From Luteimonas gilva (GTDB taxonomy: Bacteria > Pseudomonadota > Gammaproteobacteria > Xanthomonadales > Xanthomonadaceae), in NCBI RefSeq assembly GCF_005239095.1, contig NZ_SZUA01000002.1, positions 372,001 through 436,000 of the forward strand: a DNA stretch of 64,000 nt. The letters are read 5' to 3'. This document shows, piece by piece, positions 16,532-26,649 of the stretch. A program made the position numbers and the translations under genes. Positions within the stretch are counted from its first letter, which is position 1. Every line of letters starts with the position of its first letter. The notes beneath the pieces are model-generated. The model saw only the letters and a list, made by a program, of their open reading frames with translations, was not told the DNA's origin and searched no databases.

Positions 16532-17929
16532 GTGGACGCATTGTTGCTGTCGCGGATCCAATTCGGGTTCGTCATTTCCTTCCACATCCTGTTCCCGGCC
16601 TTCACCATCGGCCTGGCCAGCTGGCTGGCCTTCCTGGAATGGCGCTGGCTGCGCACCCGCGACACCGCCTGGCGCGACCTGTTCTTCTTCTGGACCAAGA
16701 TCTTCGCCGTGTCCTTCGGCATGGGCGTGGTGTCCGGCATCGTCATGAGCTTCCAGTTCGGTACCAACTGGGCCACGCTCAGCGAACAGGCCGGCAACAT
16801 CCTCGGCCCGCTGCTCAGCTACGAAGTGCTGACCGCTTTCTTCCTGGAAGCGACCTTCCTGGGCGTGATGCTGTTCGGCTGGAACCGGGTCAGCGAAAAA
16901 CTGCACTTCCTGGCCACCTGCATGGTCGCCCTGGGCACGCTGATCTCCACCTTCTGGATCATCTCCGCCAATAGCTGGATGCAGACCCCGGCCGGCTATG
17001 AAATCGTGAACGGCGTGTTCGAACCGGCCAGCTGGTGGCAGATCGTCTTCAATCCCTCGTTCCCGTACCGGCTGGCGCATATGGTGCTGGCCGCGTTCAT
17101 CACCACCTGTTTCGTGATCGGCGGCGTCAGCGCGGCTTACCTGTTGCGCGGCAAGCACGTCGACCACGCCAAGCGGATGCTGAAAGCCGCGGTGATCTTC
17201 GCCGCGATCACCGTGCCCACGCAGATCTTCGTCGGCGATCAGCACGGCTTGAATGCGCTCGAGCACCAGCCGATCAAGGTCGCGGCGATGGAGGCGCATT
17301 GGGAACACCACCCGGGCGGCGTGCCGCTGGTGCTGTTCGCGGTGCCGAACGAAAAAAAGGAACGCAACGATTACGAAATCGCGATTCCCAAGCTCGGCAG
17401 CCTGATCCTGACCCATTCGATGGACGGCGAGATACAGCCGCTGAAGTCCGTGCCCGCCGACGAACGGCCGCCGGTGAAGCCGGTGTTCTACGCGTTCCGG
17501 GTGATGGTCGGGTTGGGCGTGGCGATGCTGCTGGTGGTGCTGGCTTCGCTATGGGCCTGGCGGCGCGGCAGGTTGTACGAGTCGCGCTGGGTGCTGCAGG
17601 GATGGCGGCTGCTGACGCCGGCGGGTTTCGTCGCGATCCTGGCGGGCTGGTACGTGGTGGAAATCGGCCGCCAGCCTTATGTGATCTACGGTTTGCTGCG
17701 CACCGCCGATGCGGTCAGCCCCACGCTCGCCGCGGCCAGCGTGATGGCCTCGCTGATCGTGTACGCCATCGTGTACGCCATCGTGTTCGGCGCAGGCACC
17801 TGGTATCTGCTGAAGCTGCTGCGCAAGGGCCCTCAACCGCACGAACCGCCGCCGCGGCGCGACCAGGGCGATAAGACGCCGGCGCGGCCGCTGTCGGCGG
17901 CGGGCGAGGCGATCGAGGAGAACGCGTGA
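16532..17929 (+). CDS. cioA: cyanide-insensitive bd-type oxidase subunit I
   Basis: A protein of 465 residues, the quinol-oxidising, haem-binding subunit of a cytochrome bd-type oxidase in the inner membrane. Conserved elements include the haem-ligand histidine in SFHILFPAFTIGLA, a second histidine in PYRLAHMVLAAF, the methionine-containing FRVMVGLG, and GRQPYVIYGLLRT. About nine membrane helices are expected. The Q-loop region is short compared with E. coli CydA (522 aa), which indicates the CIO subgroup. GTG 16532 is chosen because GGAG lies 6 nt upstream and a promoter sits just before it. cioB follows after a REP pair. Confidence 0.92.
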   Translation: MDALLLSRIQFGFVISFHILFPAFTIGLASWLAFLEWRWLRTRDTAWRDLFFFWTKIFAVSFGMGVVSGIVMSFQFGTNWATLSEQAGNILGPLLSYEVLTAFFLEATFLGVMLFGWNRVSEKLHFLATCMVALGTLISTFWIISANSWMQTPAGYEIVNGVFEPASWWQIVFNPSFPYRLAHMVLAAFITTCFVIGGVSAAYLLRGKHVDHAKRMLKAAVIFAAITVPTQIFVGDQHGLNALEHQPIKVAAMEAHWEHHPGGVPLVLFAVPNEKKERNDYEIAIPKLGSLILTHSMDGEIQPLKSVPADERPPVKPVFYAFRVMVGLGVAMLLVVLASLWAWRRGRLYESRWVLQGWRLLTPAGFVAILAGWYVVEIGRQPYVIYGLLRTADAVSPTLAAASVMASLIVYAIVYAIVFGAGTWYLLKLLRKGPQPHEPPPRRDQGDKTPARPLSAAGEAIEENA

Positions 17930-17944
17930 TGCGCGCACGCTTTT

Positions 17945-17996
17945 GTGGGAGGGGCTTCAGCCCCGACCGCCATGTCGGGGCTGAAGCCCCTCCCAC
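17945..17996. repeat. REP family C inverted pair within cioAB
   Basis: Two perfect inverted units GTGGGAGGGGCTTCAGCCCC, separated by only about 6 bp, form one long hairpin between cioA and cioB. Confidence 0.88.
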
Positions 17997-18023
17997 AAAA
18001 GCGCCGTGCGCGAGGTAATGGCG

Positions 18024-19031
18024 ATGGAATACTGGCTCCCCATCCTTTGGTTCGGCGTCATCGGCTTCGGCGTGCTGATGTACGTGCTGCTCGACGGTTT
18101 CGTGCTGGGCCTGGGCATCCTGGCGCCCTTCGCCGAGGACGAAAAACAGCTCGACCACATGATGAACACGGCCGCGCCGATCTGGGACGGCAACGAAACC
18201 TGGCTGGTCTTGGGCGGCGCCGGCTTGCTCGCCGCGTTCCCGAAAGCCTATGCGGTGGTGCTATCGGCGCTGTACCTGCCGGTGCTGCTGATGCTGATCG
18301 CGCTGGTGTTCCGCGGCGTGGCTTTCGAATTCCGCTTCAAGGCGCAGCGCAGCAAGCCGGCTTGGGGCGCGGCGTTCGCGTTGGGCTCGATGTTCGCCGC
18401 GTTCGCGCAAGGCGTGATCCTCGGCGCATTGGTCGAAGGCATGCCGCTGAACGGCGGCAAGTACCTGGGCGGCGCGTTCGGCTGGTTCAGCCCGTTCTCG
18501 ATGCTGACCGGAATCGCGGTGGTGTTCGGCTACGCCTTGCTCGGTTCGACCTGGCTGATCCTGAAGACCGAAGGCGCGTTGCAGAAAGTGGCGCGCGGCC
18601 TGACCCGGCCGCTGGTGCTGGTGGTGGTCGCGTTCATGGGCCTGGTCAGCGCTTGGCTGCCGTTCCTGGACTCGCGGATCATGGCGCGCTGGTTCGAGGG
18701 CGGGAATTTCTGGTGGTTGGCGCCGGTGCCGGCGCTGGCTTTGCTGAACGCGTTCGCGTTGTGGCGCGCGGCGATGCGGCAAGGCCGCGACGCGGCGCCG
18801 TTCGTGTTGACGCTGTGCTTCTTCGCGCTGGGTTTCGCCGGCCTGGTGCTGGGGATCTGGCCGAACATCGTGCCGCCGGGGCTGACCATCTGGCAGGCCG
18901 CTTCGCCGCCGTCGTCGCAGGGCTTCGTGCTGGCGGGGCTGGTCGTGCTGCTGCCGGCGATCCTGGGCTACACGTATTGGTCGTACAGCGTGTTCAAGGG
19001 CAAAGTCGCGGCGGACGCGGGTTATCACTGA
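18024..19031 (+). CDS. cioB: cyanide-insensitive bd-type oxidase subunit II
   Basis: A protein of 335 residues, partner of CioA. Signatures are WFGVIGFGVLMYVLLDGFVL, the conserved MMNTAAPIWDGNETWLV, and FRGVAFEFRFK. The rest is hydrophobic, with about eight or nine helices. GAGG is 8 nt from ATG 18024, whereas the ATG at 18018 is too near. It shares the operon with cioA. No small CydX-like ORF follows, as is usual for CIO operons. Confidence 0.94.
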   Translation: MEYWLPILWFGVIGFGVLMYVLLDGFVLGLGILAPFAEDEKQLDHMMNTAAPIWDGNETWLVLGGAGLLAAFPKAYAVVLSALYLPVLLMLIALVFRGVAFEFRFKAQRSKPAWGAAFALGSMFAAFAQGVILGALVEGMPLNGGKYLGGAFGWFSPFSMLTGIAVVFGYALLGSTWLILKTEGALQKVARGLTRPLVLVVVAFMGLVSAWLPFLDSRIMARWFEGGNFWWLAPVPALALLNAFALWRAAMRQGRDAAPFVLTLCFFALGFAGLVLGIWPNIVPPGLTIWQAASPPSSQGFVLAGLVVLLPAILGYTYWSYSVFKGKVAADAGYH

Positions 19032-19036
19032 CGCTG

Positions 19037-19157
19037 TTTCCCCCTTTGAAAAAGGGGATTAAGGGGGATTTGCTTTTGATCTTGCTTAGAGGACAGAGCA
19101 AGATCAAAAGCAAATCCCCCATCGCCTTCGGCGATTCGCCCCCTTTTCAAAGGGGCA
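19037..19157. repeat. CCCCCTTTGAAAAAGG palindromic element
   Basis: A 120-bp inverted-repeat element between cioB and ycgL. Outer arms are CCCCCTTTGAAAAAGGGG and its inverse (19142-19157). Inner arms read GGGGGATTTGCTTTTGATC (from 19062) and its inverse (to 19120). It is MITE-like, has no coding capacity, and a fragment of the same family lies inside priA. Confidence 0.8.
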
Positions 19158-19271
19158 AACGGCAAAAGTCCGAAGCGCGACGCGCGGCGGCGTTTGCGCG
19201 CAAAATCCGGCATAGATTCCCTATTTCCGGCCTTTCCGACACAATCGTCGCGGTTCCCCGCCGTGCCCCCG

Positions 19272-19526
19272 ATGCAAGCCTACGTCTACAAGAGCCAGCG
19301 CAAGGACGATACCTACGTTTACCTCGCCCGGCGCGACGGTTTCGAGCAGCTCCCCGAACCTCTGCGCACCCAGTTGGGGCCGCTGCGTTTCGTGCTGGAA
19401 GTGGCTTTGACCACGGACCGCAAGCTGGCCCGCGAGGACGCGGCCGTGGTGCGCGAGAACCTGACTGCGCGCGGCTTCCACATCCAATTCCCGCCGAAAT
19501 TGGCGCCGGAGCGCGCCGATGCCTGA
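19272..19526 (+). CDS. ycgL: YcgL domain protein
   Basis: A protein of 84 residues of the YcgL family ([20 protein letters not shown], then [10 protein letters not shown]). It is small and soluble, with unknown function. The ATG at 19272 starts at the conserved MQAYVY. Its last 8 nt overlap the start of the ankyrin gene, so the two are likely co-translated. Confidence 0.88.
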   Translation: MQAYVYKSQRKDDTYVYLARRDGFEQLPEPLRTQLGPLRFVLEVALTTDRKLAREDAAVVRENLTARGFHIQFPPKLAPERADA

Positions 19527-22500
19527 GTTGAGGCGCGAAACGGCGGGCGCATTGGCGACCGGCATGCTGTTGGCCGTCCTGACCGGCTTCGGCGGCGTTA
19601 TCGCCGCGTTGGCCGCCTGGCTGGCGCAGCCGGCGCTGGCGCTGGCGGTGTCCTGGTGGCAGGGAAGCCGAGGCCGGCCGGCTTTCGATGTCGCCGGCCG
19701 CAAAGCTTTGGCGCGCGAAGCCGGCGTCCTGCTCGCATTGTGGGGCGGAGGCCTAGCCTTAGCCGCGCTGTTGATCGCCTGGCCGCTGACCGGTTTGCGC
19801 CAGAGCGGCAGCCTGGGCGCGGCGATCGGGCTGAGCTTGGTGGCCGGCGTGATCTGGCTGGGCTTGTGGCGCACCTGGCCGGTGTGGCGTGCGATCGAGC
19901 GCAAAGGCGGCGATCTGCGCGATCGCTGGCAGCGTCTCGACGAAGTGCAAATCGGCATTTCCAGCGGATGGCGGCCGGCGAGCCTGGTCGCGGCGATGCT
20001 CGCGGCCGCCTTGGTCCTGGCCTGGCCGGGATTGCTGGCGCCGACCGTGCGCTGGATCGCGGCCGCGCTGTACGCGCTGGCGCTGCCGCTATTGCATTTC
20101 TTGCTGCAGCGTACGCAAGCGCCGCCGCTGGCCGTGATCGAAGAATTGCCGCACGACGAAGACGAAGCCGCGGAAACGGAAGACGAAGGCGAGCCGACCT
20201 CGGCCTTGTACGCGGCCGCGCGTTCCGGCCGGGTCGAGCGCGCGCTGGCGCTGCTCGAGGCCGGCGCCGATCCGCATGCGCTGCCGGCGACGGAAGATCG
20301 CGATCAGCGCACGCTGCCGCTGCTGGCGGCGGTATTGCCGGATTTGCGCTTGCTGCGCGGCTTGATCGCCAAGGGTGTGCAAGTCAACGAAGCGCACGCC
20401 GGCATGACGCCGCTGCTGGCAGCCACGCGCGACAGCTGGCACGGCCGTCCGGAAGCGGTGATGACGCTGCTGGCCAACGGCGCCGATCCGCGCGTGGCCG
20501 ATGCCGACGGCAATACGCCGCTGCATCACGCCGCACGCAGCACCGATCCCGGCGTGGCGGCGCTGCTGCGCGATGCCGCCGCCGAAATCGACGCTTTGAA
20601 TAACGAAGGCCAATCGCCGCTGGCGATCGCCTGCGCCGCCGGCAATTGGCGCCTGGCGCGTTTCCTGCTGGAGCGCGGCGCGCGCACCGAGCCTGCGCAA
20701 GGCCAGCCCGCGTTGCTGTCGGCCGCGGCCACCGACGAAGACGATCCGGCCGGCGTGCAGCTGCTGCTCAAGCACAAGGCCAAGGTCGACGCGCGCGACG
20801 CGCGCGGGCGCAGCGCGCTGCATGCGGCCAGCCTGGCCGGGCATGCGGAAATCGTCGCCATGCTGCTCGGCGCGGGCGCGGACGCGAAAGCGCGCGACGA
20901 AGCCGGGCGCACGCCGCTGCTCGACGCGGCGCAAAGCGGATCGCTGGCCGCGGTCGAACGCCTGGCCGAAGCGCATGCCGAGTTCGACGCGGTCGACGGC
21001 GAGGGCCGCAATGCGCTGATCCTCGCCGGCATTTCCGAACAAGCCACGCCGGCGTTGCTGCGGCGCTTGCTCGAGCTGGGCGCGGACCCCGGCCATTTGG
21101 ACCGCGACGGCAAGCGCGCCATCGATCGTGCCGCCGAACACGGGCGTTGGGCGATCGTCACCGCGCTGGATCCCGATTACCCGTTGCCGAGCAACGTCGG
21201 CGACGCCGGCGACGAAACCCCGCCCGACCGCGCGCCGCTGGCGCTGCTGCGCGAAGCGCTGCACGAAGGGCGCGACGAGGGCAACGATGCGCTGGCCAGA
21301 TTGCTTGGCCCCGCCGAGCTCGGCAGTCTGCTGCACGATGCCGAGTTGGCGCCGCCAGCATTCGCCTGGCTGCTATCGCGCGGCGCCGATCCGGAGGCGC
21401 GCGATGCGCACGGCGATAACGCCATGTTCGCGCTGCTGTCGCGCGGCCGCAGCGGTTTGCCGGCGCTGCACGTGTTTCTGCGCCGCGCCGTTTCGCCGGC
21501 CGGCGCCGGCGGTTTGGCCCGTTTCGTCGCCAGCTGCAGCGCCGAAGAACAAGCCGATCTGGCGCTGGAGTCGTGCGCGATCGACCTGCTCGAACGCGGC
21601 GCGGATCCCTTCGCGCCCGCGCCGTCCGGCGATCCGGCCTTGGCTTTGGCGGTGCGTCTGGGTTGGCTGCGCTTGGCCGACCGGCTGATCGCGCACGGCG
21701 TCGATCCCGACGCGCGCGACGCGCACGGCATGACGCCGCTGCATCTGGCCGCCGCGCTCGGCCGCGAGGGTGTGCTCAAGCAGCTGATCGCGCGCGGCGC
21801 CTCGCCCGATTTGCGCGCCGCCGACGGACAAACGCCGCTCGGCGTAGCGCTGTCGTCGGGCCGCCGCGATTTGGCGGATTGGCTCGATTGGCGCGGCTGG
21901 CCGCTGCCGCATCGCGCGCTGCAGCCCGGCGACGTGCCGGCGGCGGCGATCGTCGGCGATGCGGATGCGGTGCGGCGCTTGCTCGATCTCGGTTTGCCGG
22001 TCGACGCGACCGACAGCCAGGGCTGCACCGCGCTGCTGCGCGCGGCCGGCGGCGGCCATCGCGCCACCGTCGATCTGCTGCTCGCGCGCGGCGCCGATCC
22101 TGGCCGCGCCGCCAACAGCGGCGCCACGCCCTTGTCGGCGGCGGTGAGCATGCGCCAGACCGATATCGTCGACGGCCTGCTCGGCGCCGGCGCCGAGCTC
22201 GAACAGCGTTTGCCGGGCGACGTGACCGTGTTGATGCTGGCCGCGGCGCTCGGTTTGCCCGATCTCACCGCGCGCCTGCTCACCGCGGGCGCCAACGTGC
22301 ACGCCAGCGACGCGCAAGGCCTGATGCCGCTGCATTGCGCGGCGCTGTACGGTTTCACCGCGCGCGAACGCCCGCGCTTGCTGGCCTTGTTCGATACTTT
22401 GCTGCTGGCCGGCGCCGAACCCGATGCCGCCGCGGCCGGCGGGGTGACGCCGTTGTTGCTGCTGCTCGGCGCACGCGCCGAACCGGGCACCGCTTGCGAC

Positions 22501-22785
22501 GAAGACACCGTACTGGTCGCGTTGGACCGCCTGCTCGACGAGGACGTCTCGCTCGACGCGCAAGACCCGCGCGGCTTCGGCCCGCTGCACCTGGCCGCGT
22601 TGCACGGCCTGTTGCGGGTGACCCAGCGCCTGATCCGCGCCGGCAGCGACCCCGACCTGCGTGACGCGCTCAACCGCACCCCGCGCGAGATCGCGGTGAT
22701 GCGCGGCTTCGTCGACGTCGCCGGCGAATTCGGCCCGACCCAGTCGGGTGTGTCGATGGCCCGGTTCCTGCGCGAGCCGCGCTGA
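19519..22785 (+). CDS. membrane-anchored ankyrin-repeat protein
   Basis: A large protein of 1088 residues. The first 200 residues hold about five hydrophobic helices ([59 protein letters not shown] and others). An acidic linker follows ([13 protein letters not shown]). The remaining 850 residues are about twenty ankyrin repeats, for example [18 protein letters not shown] and [19 protein letters not shown]. The repeat domain probably faces the cytoplasm and binds proteins; the partner is unknown. The start overlaps ycgL. Codon use matches the neighbours, so recent transfer is not suggested. Confidence 0.88.
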   Translation: MPELRRETAGALATGMLLAVLTGFGGVIAALAAWLAQPALALAVSWWQGSRGRPAFDVAGRKALAREAGVLLALWGGGLALAALLIAWPLTGLRQSGSLGAAIGLSLVAGVIWLGLWRTWPVWRAIERKGGDLRDRWQRLDEVQIGISSGWRPASLVAAMLAAALVLAWPGLLAPTVRWIAAALYALALPLLHFLLQRTQAPPLAVIEELPHDEDEAAETEDEGEPTSALYAAARSGRVERALALLEAGADPHALPATEDRDQRTLPLLAAVLPDLRLLRGLIAKGVQVNEAHAGMTPLLAATRDSWHGRPEAVMTLLANGADPRVADADGNTPLHHAARSTDPGVAALLRDAAAEIDALNNEGQSPLAIACAAGNWRLARFLLERGARTEPAQGQPALLSAAATDEDDPAGVQLLLKHKAKVDARDARGRSALHAASLAGHAEIVAMLLGAGADAKARDEAGRTPLLDAAQSGSLAAVERLAEAHAEFDAVDGEGRNALILAGISEQATPALLRRLLELGADPGHLDRDGKRAIDRAAEHGRWAIVTALDPDYPLPSNVGDAGDETPPDRAPLALLREALHEGRDEGNDALARLLGPAELGSLLHDAELAPPAFAWLLSRGADPEARDAHGDNAMFALLSRGRSGLPALHVFLRRAVSPAGAGGLARFVASCSAEEQADLALESCAIDLLERGADPFAPAPSGDPALALAVRLGWLRLADRLIAHGVDPDARDAHGMTPLHLAAALGREGVLKQLIARGASPDLRAADGQTPLGVALSSGRRDLADWLDWRGWPLPHRALQPGDVPAAAIVGDADAVRRLLDLGLPVDATDSQGCTALLRAAGGGHRATVDLLLARGADPGRAANSGATPLSAAVSMRQTDIVDGLLGAGAELEQRLPGDVTVLMLAAALGLPDLTARLLTAGANVHASDAQGLMPLHCAALYGFTARERPRLLALFDTLLLAGAEPDAAAAGGVTPLLLLLGARAEPGTACDEDTVLVALDRLLDEDVSLDAQDPRGFGPLHLAALHGLLRVTQRLIRAGSDPDLRDALNRTPREIAVMRGFVDVAGEFGPTQSGVSMARFLREPR

Positions 22786-22809
22786 CCGTTTTGTGCCCTG
22801 CTTGCTCGT

Positions 22810-22835
22810 GTAGAGCGGAGCTTGCTCCGCTGCTC
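22810..22835 (+). repeat. REP family B unit, downstream of RAYT
   Basis: GTAG followed by the AGCGGAGC/GCTCCGCT hairpin. It lies between the ankyrin stop codon and the RAYT stop codon, and is the mirror image of the unit upstream of the RAYT. Confidence 0.88.
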
Positions 22836-22864
22836 TGCTCTACCTTCAAATCGAATGGATCGGT

Positions 22865-23329
22865 TTAGAGACCCGCACAGTTTCGGATCCATCTGCTCCA
22901 TTGATGCGGATAATCCTCTGTCTTGGCGACGATGCCGGCTCTGACCGGATTCAAGGCGATGTATCGCGCCTGCGCCCGCAGATCTTCATCGCTGCGCAAG
23001 TAGTGATCGTAAAAACCAGGCTGCCAGATGGCTCCGGAGGTGCCTAGCATCGAGTGGATGGCCCGTGCCGATCGCGACTTGAATCTTTGAAGACACGCTT
23101 TCAATGAACCGGAACGCAGTTCGACCAACCAGTGAATATGATCCGGCATGACGACCCATGCATGGCTGTCGACTAAACCCTCGTACTCGCAGCTATTGAT
23201 CTCGTGGATGACCATGCGGGCTGCTCGGTCATCTTTGAACAATGGTGTGCGCCGATCGGTGACCGTCGTGACGATGTAAAAGAAGCCGACCTTGGATTGC
23301 CGGTGACGCGATAGTTTCGGGCTAGCCAT
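22865..23329 (-). CDS. REP-associated tyrosine transposase (RAYT)
   Basis: A protein of 154 residues of the IS200-like Y1 family domesticated with REP elements. The HUH motif is VMPDHIHWLVEL (about residues 60-71), the helix with the catalytic tyrosine is ARYIALNPVRAGI (about 120-132), and IWQPGFYDHYLR is typical of the family. All expected motifs are intact. ATG 23329 begins MASPKLSRHRQ. The longer ORF from 23530 only translates the REP and the antiporter tail. Inverted family B REPs lie on both sides, so this is probably the enzyme that mobilised that family. Confidence 0.92.
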   Translation of the reverse strand: MASPKLSRHRQSKVGFFYIVTTVTDRRTPLFKDDRAARMVIHEINSCEYEGLVDSHAWVVMPDHIHWLVELRSGSLKACLQRFKSRSARAIHSMLGTSGAIWQPGFYDHYLRSDEDLRAQARYIALNPVRAGIVAKTEDYPHQWSRWIRNCAGL

Positions 23330-23431
23330 GCCGACAAGGTATGGCCTGCGATCATCGGCGCTATCGGCGTTCCATTTGTCGGAGCGTAGGAGTATTCCCT
23401 TTGTATAGGGATTCACCTCGGCGACAAACAA

Positions 23432-23457
23432 GAGCAGCGGAGCAAGCTCCGCTCTAC
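23432..23457 (-). repeat. REP family B unit, upstream of RAYT
   Basis: An inverted copy of the unit at 22810-22835, with the same TT loop. It lies between the RAYT start and the end of the Kef-type antiporter gene. Confidence 0.88.
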
Positions 23458-23498
23458 ACGAACAAAAGCAACAGCGGTCGAAGCGAGTTGAACCGAAC

Positions 23499-25337
23499 TC
23501 AACCCCGCCGCTCGGTCTCGTGCGCGACACCGCTGGCCACGCTCAGCACGTCGCTTTCCAGTTCGCCGACGATGTCGGCCTCGAACAGCTGCTCGAGTTC
23601 GGCGCGGCCCTGCTTTGCGGTCTCTAGCAAGGCGTCTTCGTCGTCGTAGATCAGGTGCTGGGTGGCGAGCAGGCGTTCGTCGTGCTCGCGGAACCGCTGC
23701 GCGCGGTCGACGGCGACATCGCGTGGCACGCCGAGCGAGACCAGCACTTCGCGGCCCATTTCCAGGCCCGAGGCGAAGGTCTCGCGGAACACTTCCACGC
23801 CCAGGTCCATCAATTGCCAGGCATGGCGGCGGTCGTGGGCGCGGGCGAACACTTTCAGGTCCGGATACAGCCGCCGCACCACGCGCGCGGTGCGCAGATT
23901 GGCTTCGGGATTGTCGATGGCGTCGATGAAGATCTTGGCCTGCGCCGCACCGGCGGCGCGCAGCAGTTCCGGACGCGCCGGATCGCCGTAGTAGATCTTG
24001 TTGCCGAAACGGCGCATGAAGTCGACTTGCTGCGCGTCGGTCTCCAGCGCCACGAACGGGATCCGCTGCGCGATCAGCAAGCGCGCCACGATCTGGCCGA
24101 AGCGGCCGAAGCCGGCGATGATCACCGGCGGATGCGCGTCGTCGGGCAAACGGTCGAACTCGCGCTCCTGCTTCGGCGCCGGGCGCAGGCCGATCGCTCG
24201 CGCGACCAGGATCATCAGCAACGGCGTCAGCGCCATCGACACGCCGACGATCGCGACCAGGCGGTCGTGCATGGCGCTGTCGATCAGCGCCGCGCGGTCG
24301 GCTTCGGTGAACACCACGAAGGCGAATTCGCCGCCCAGCGCCATCACGCTGCCCAATCGCAGCGCTTCGGCGGCGCTCAAGCCGCCCGGACGCAGGCCGA
24401 CCGCGAACAGGATCGCGAACTTCACCGCCAACAGCGCGACCACGCCGATCAGGATCATGATCGGCTCGGCCACCACCCGGTCGATGTCGATGCTCATGCC
24501 CACGGCCATGAAGAACAGGCCGAGCAGCAGGCCTTTGAACGGCTCGATCTGCGATTCGATCTCGTGGCGGAATTCGGAATCGGCCAGCAGCACGCCGGCC
24601 AGGAACGCGCCCAGGCCCATGCTCAGCCCCGCGAGCTGCATCACCCACGCGGCGCCGAGCACCGCCAGCAGCGCGCTTGCGGTCAGCATCTCCGGCACGC
24701 CGATCCGCGCCGCGCCGCGGAACAATTGGCGCAATAGATACCGGCCGCCGACGATCACCACGCCGATCGCGGCGACGGCTTTCAGCGTCGCGATCCAGAC
24801 CGGCTGCGATTCGGTCGAGGCGACGTGGCCGAGCAGCGGAATCGCCGCGATCAGCGGGATCGCCGCCAAGTCCTGGAACAACAGGATCGCGAACGCCAGC
24901 CGGCCGTGGTCGGTATTCAGCGTCTTGCGCTCGGACAGCAGTTGCAGGCTCACCGCGGTGGACGAGAACGCCAAGCCCAAGCCGATCACCAGGGCCGCTT
25001 GCCAACTCAGGCCGTCGAACAGCGCCAAGCCGCCGAGCGCCAGGCCCGACAGAGCCACCTGCAGGCCGCCGGCGCCGAACACCGACTTGCGCATCACCTT
25101 CAGCCGCGACAGCGACAATTCCAGGCCGATCACGAACAGCATCATGACCACGCCGATTTCGCTGGCGGCCAGCACCGGCGCGGCGTCGGCGATCACCTGG
25201 GCGCCGTCGGGGCCCAAGGCCACGCCCGCGGCCAGATAACCGAGCACCGCGCCCAAGCCGAAACGCTTGAACAATGGCACCGCGATCACCGCCGCGAGCA
25301 GGAACACCAAGGCCAATTGCAGACCGCTGCCGTGCAT
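23499..25337 (-). CDS. Kef-type monovalent cation:proton antiporter (CPA2)
   Basis: A protein of 612 residues. Residues 1-390 are a CPA2 membrane domain with about twelve helices (GLGAVLGYLAAGVALGPDG, GLGLAFSSTAVSLQLLSE, LFQDLAAIPLIAAIPLLG). A TrkA_N/RCK nucleotide-binding domain follows, with a Rossmann loop IIAGFGRFGQIVARLL and YYGDPARPELLRAAG. It resembles KefB/KefC, glutathione-gated potassium efflux systems, though gating by glutathione is not proved here. No KefG/F partner is adjacent. ATG 25337 has AGGAGG 5 nt upstream; a GTG at 25343 is less likely. Confidence 0.9.
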   Translation of the reverse strand: MHGSGLQLALVFLLAAVIAVPLFKRFGLGAVLGYLAAGVALGPDGAQVIADAAPVLAASEIGVVMMLFVIGLELSLSRLKVMRKSVFGAGGLQVALSGLALGGLALFDGLSWQAALVIGLGLAFSSTAVSLQLLSERKTLNTDHGRLAFAILLFQDLAAIPLIAAIPLLGHVASTESQPVWIATLKAVAAIGVVIVGGRYLLRQLFRGAARIGVPEMLTASALLAVLGAAWVMQLAGLSMGLGAFLAGVLLADSEFRHEIESQIEPFKGLLLGLFFMAVGMSIDIDRVVAEPIMILIGVVALLAVKFAILFAVGLRPGGLSAAEALRLGSVMALGGEFAFVVFTEADRAALIDSAMHDRLVAIVGVSMALTPLLMILVARAIGLRPAPKQEREFDRLPDDAHPPVIIAGFGRFGQIVARLLIAQRIPFVALETDAQQVDFMRRFGNKIYYGDPARPELLRAAGAAQAKIFIDAIDNPEANLRTARVVRRLYPDLKVFARAHDRRHAWQLMDLGVEVFRETFASGLEMGREVLVSLGVPRDVAVDRAQRFREHDERLLATQHLIYDDEDALLETAKQGRAELEQLFEADIVGELESDVLSVASGVAHETERRG

Positions 25338-25434
25338 GCGCACCTCCTGCGCCGATTATGGCGCGTTACGCCCGCTCACGCCGCGCCGACACGTTCGCTG
25401 GCTTGATCGTGCCTCTTTCCGGCACGGCCGATGC

Positions 25435-26649
25435 ATGGACCTGAAGAGCGGCTATCCCTGGTGGGCGGTCAAGAACGGCCTGATGCACGCTTTCCCGCGG
25501 CTGCGGGACGACCTGCGCTGCGACGTGGCGGTGGTCGGCGGCGGCATCACCGGCGCGCTGATCGCCGACGAACTGGCCGCGCACGGGCACGAGGTCGCGG
25601 TGATCGAACAACGCGACGTCGGTTGGGGCAGCACGGCCGCCAGCACGGCCTTGCTGCAGTACGAAATCGACACCCATATGACCGATTTGGCCCGGCGCTA
25701 CGGCGAAGCCGATGCGGCGCTGGCCTACCGCGCATGCGCCGCCGCGATTCCGATGCTGGAGGCCGTCGCGCGACAGCTGCGCGACGTCAGGTTCGCGCGC
25801 AACGACAGCCTCTACTACGCCAGCAAGCGCCGGCATCGCCAGGATTTGCTCGCGGAATTCGCGATGCGCGAACGCCACGGCCTGCCGGTCGAATGGCTGG
25901 ACCGCGCTGCGCTGCGCGAGCGCTACGGCATCGACGCGCCGGGCGCGATCCTGAGCGCGCTGGCCGCGACCGTCGATCCCTACCGCTTCGCTTACCGGCT
26001 GTTGATGCGGGTGCAGAAGCGCGGCGGCGGCGTGTACGACCGCAGCATCGTCGACCGGATCGAAACCGGTCCGCGCGGCGCCGTGCTGACTTGCATCGAC
26101 GGCCCCCGCATCCGCGCCAAGCACGTCGTGCTCGCGGCCGGCTACGCGAGCCAGCGCTGGCTCAAGCCGCGGGTCGCGCGCAACCGCAGCAGCTACGCAC
26201 TGGTGACCGATCCGCTGGATCCGGCGACGCTCGGCGCGTTCCGGCGGACGATGGCCTGGGAATCCGCCCGGCCCTATCTGTATCTGCGCACGACCGAAGA
26301 CGATCGGCTGATCGTCGGCGGCGAAGACGACGCGATCGACGTCCCGGCCAAGCGCGACGCGCGGGTGGAAAAGAAAGCCGCGAAGCTGGTCCGTCGAGCG
26401 CAGACCTTGCTGCCGCAGGCCTTATTGCGGCCGGCTTTTTCCTGGGCCGGCACCTTCGCCGAGACCGAAGACGGATTGCCGTTCTTCGGCCCGCATCCGC
26501 AACACGGCCCGCGCGTCCATTTCGCGATGGCCTACGGCGGCAACGGCATCACCTACAGCGCGATCGGCGCGGGGCTGCTGCGCGCGTCGATCGAACGCCG
26601 CCGCCATGCGTTGGCCGCGCTGTTCGGCTTCAAGCGGCTGGAGCGTTGA
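25435..26649 (+). CDS. FAD-dependent oxidoreductase (DAO family)
   Basis: A protein of 404 residues of the D-amino-acid oxidase/glycine oxidase-like flavoprotein family. The dinucleotide loop is VAVVGGGITGALIADELAAHG, followed by EQRDVGWGSTAASTALLQYE near the flavin. The C-terminal FAD contact is MAYGGNGITYSAIGAGLL. The substrate is unknown; related proteins are sometimes fused to Rieske domains, absent here. ATG 25435 follows a second ATG at 25431 in another frame. Its 3' end overlaps the convergent GAF gene by 20 bp. Confidence 0.87.
   Translation: MDLKSGYPWWAVKNGLMHAFPRLRDDLRCDVAVVGGGITGALIADELAAHGHEVAVIEQRDVGWGSTAASTALLQYEIDTHMTDLARRYGEADAALAYRACAAAIPMLEAVARQLRDVRFARNDSLYYASKRRHRQDLLAEFAMRERHGLPVEWLDRAALRERYGIDAPGAILSALAATVDPYRFAYRLLMRVQKRGGGVYDRSIVDRIETGPRGAVLTCIDGPRIRAKHVVLAAGYASQRWLKPRVARNRSSYALVTDPLDPATLGAFRRTMAWESARPYLYLRTTEDDRLIVGGEDDAIDVPAKRDARVEKKAAKLVRRAQTLLPQALLRPAFSWAGTFAETEDGLPFFGPHPQHGPRVHFAMAYGGNGITYSAIGAGLLRASIERRRHALAALFGFKRLER

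Noticed and set aside
23330-23530. N-terminal extension of the RAYT to an upstream ATG at 23530
   Set aside because: The added residues translate the REP unit and overlap the end of the antiporter gene; family members start near MASPKLSRHRQ.
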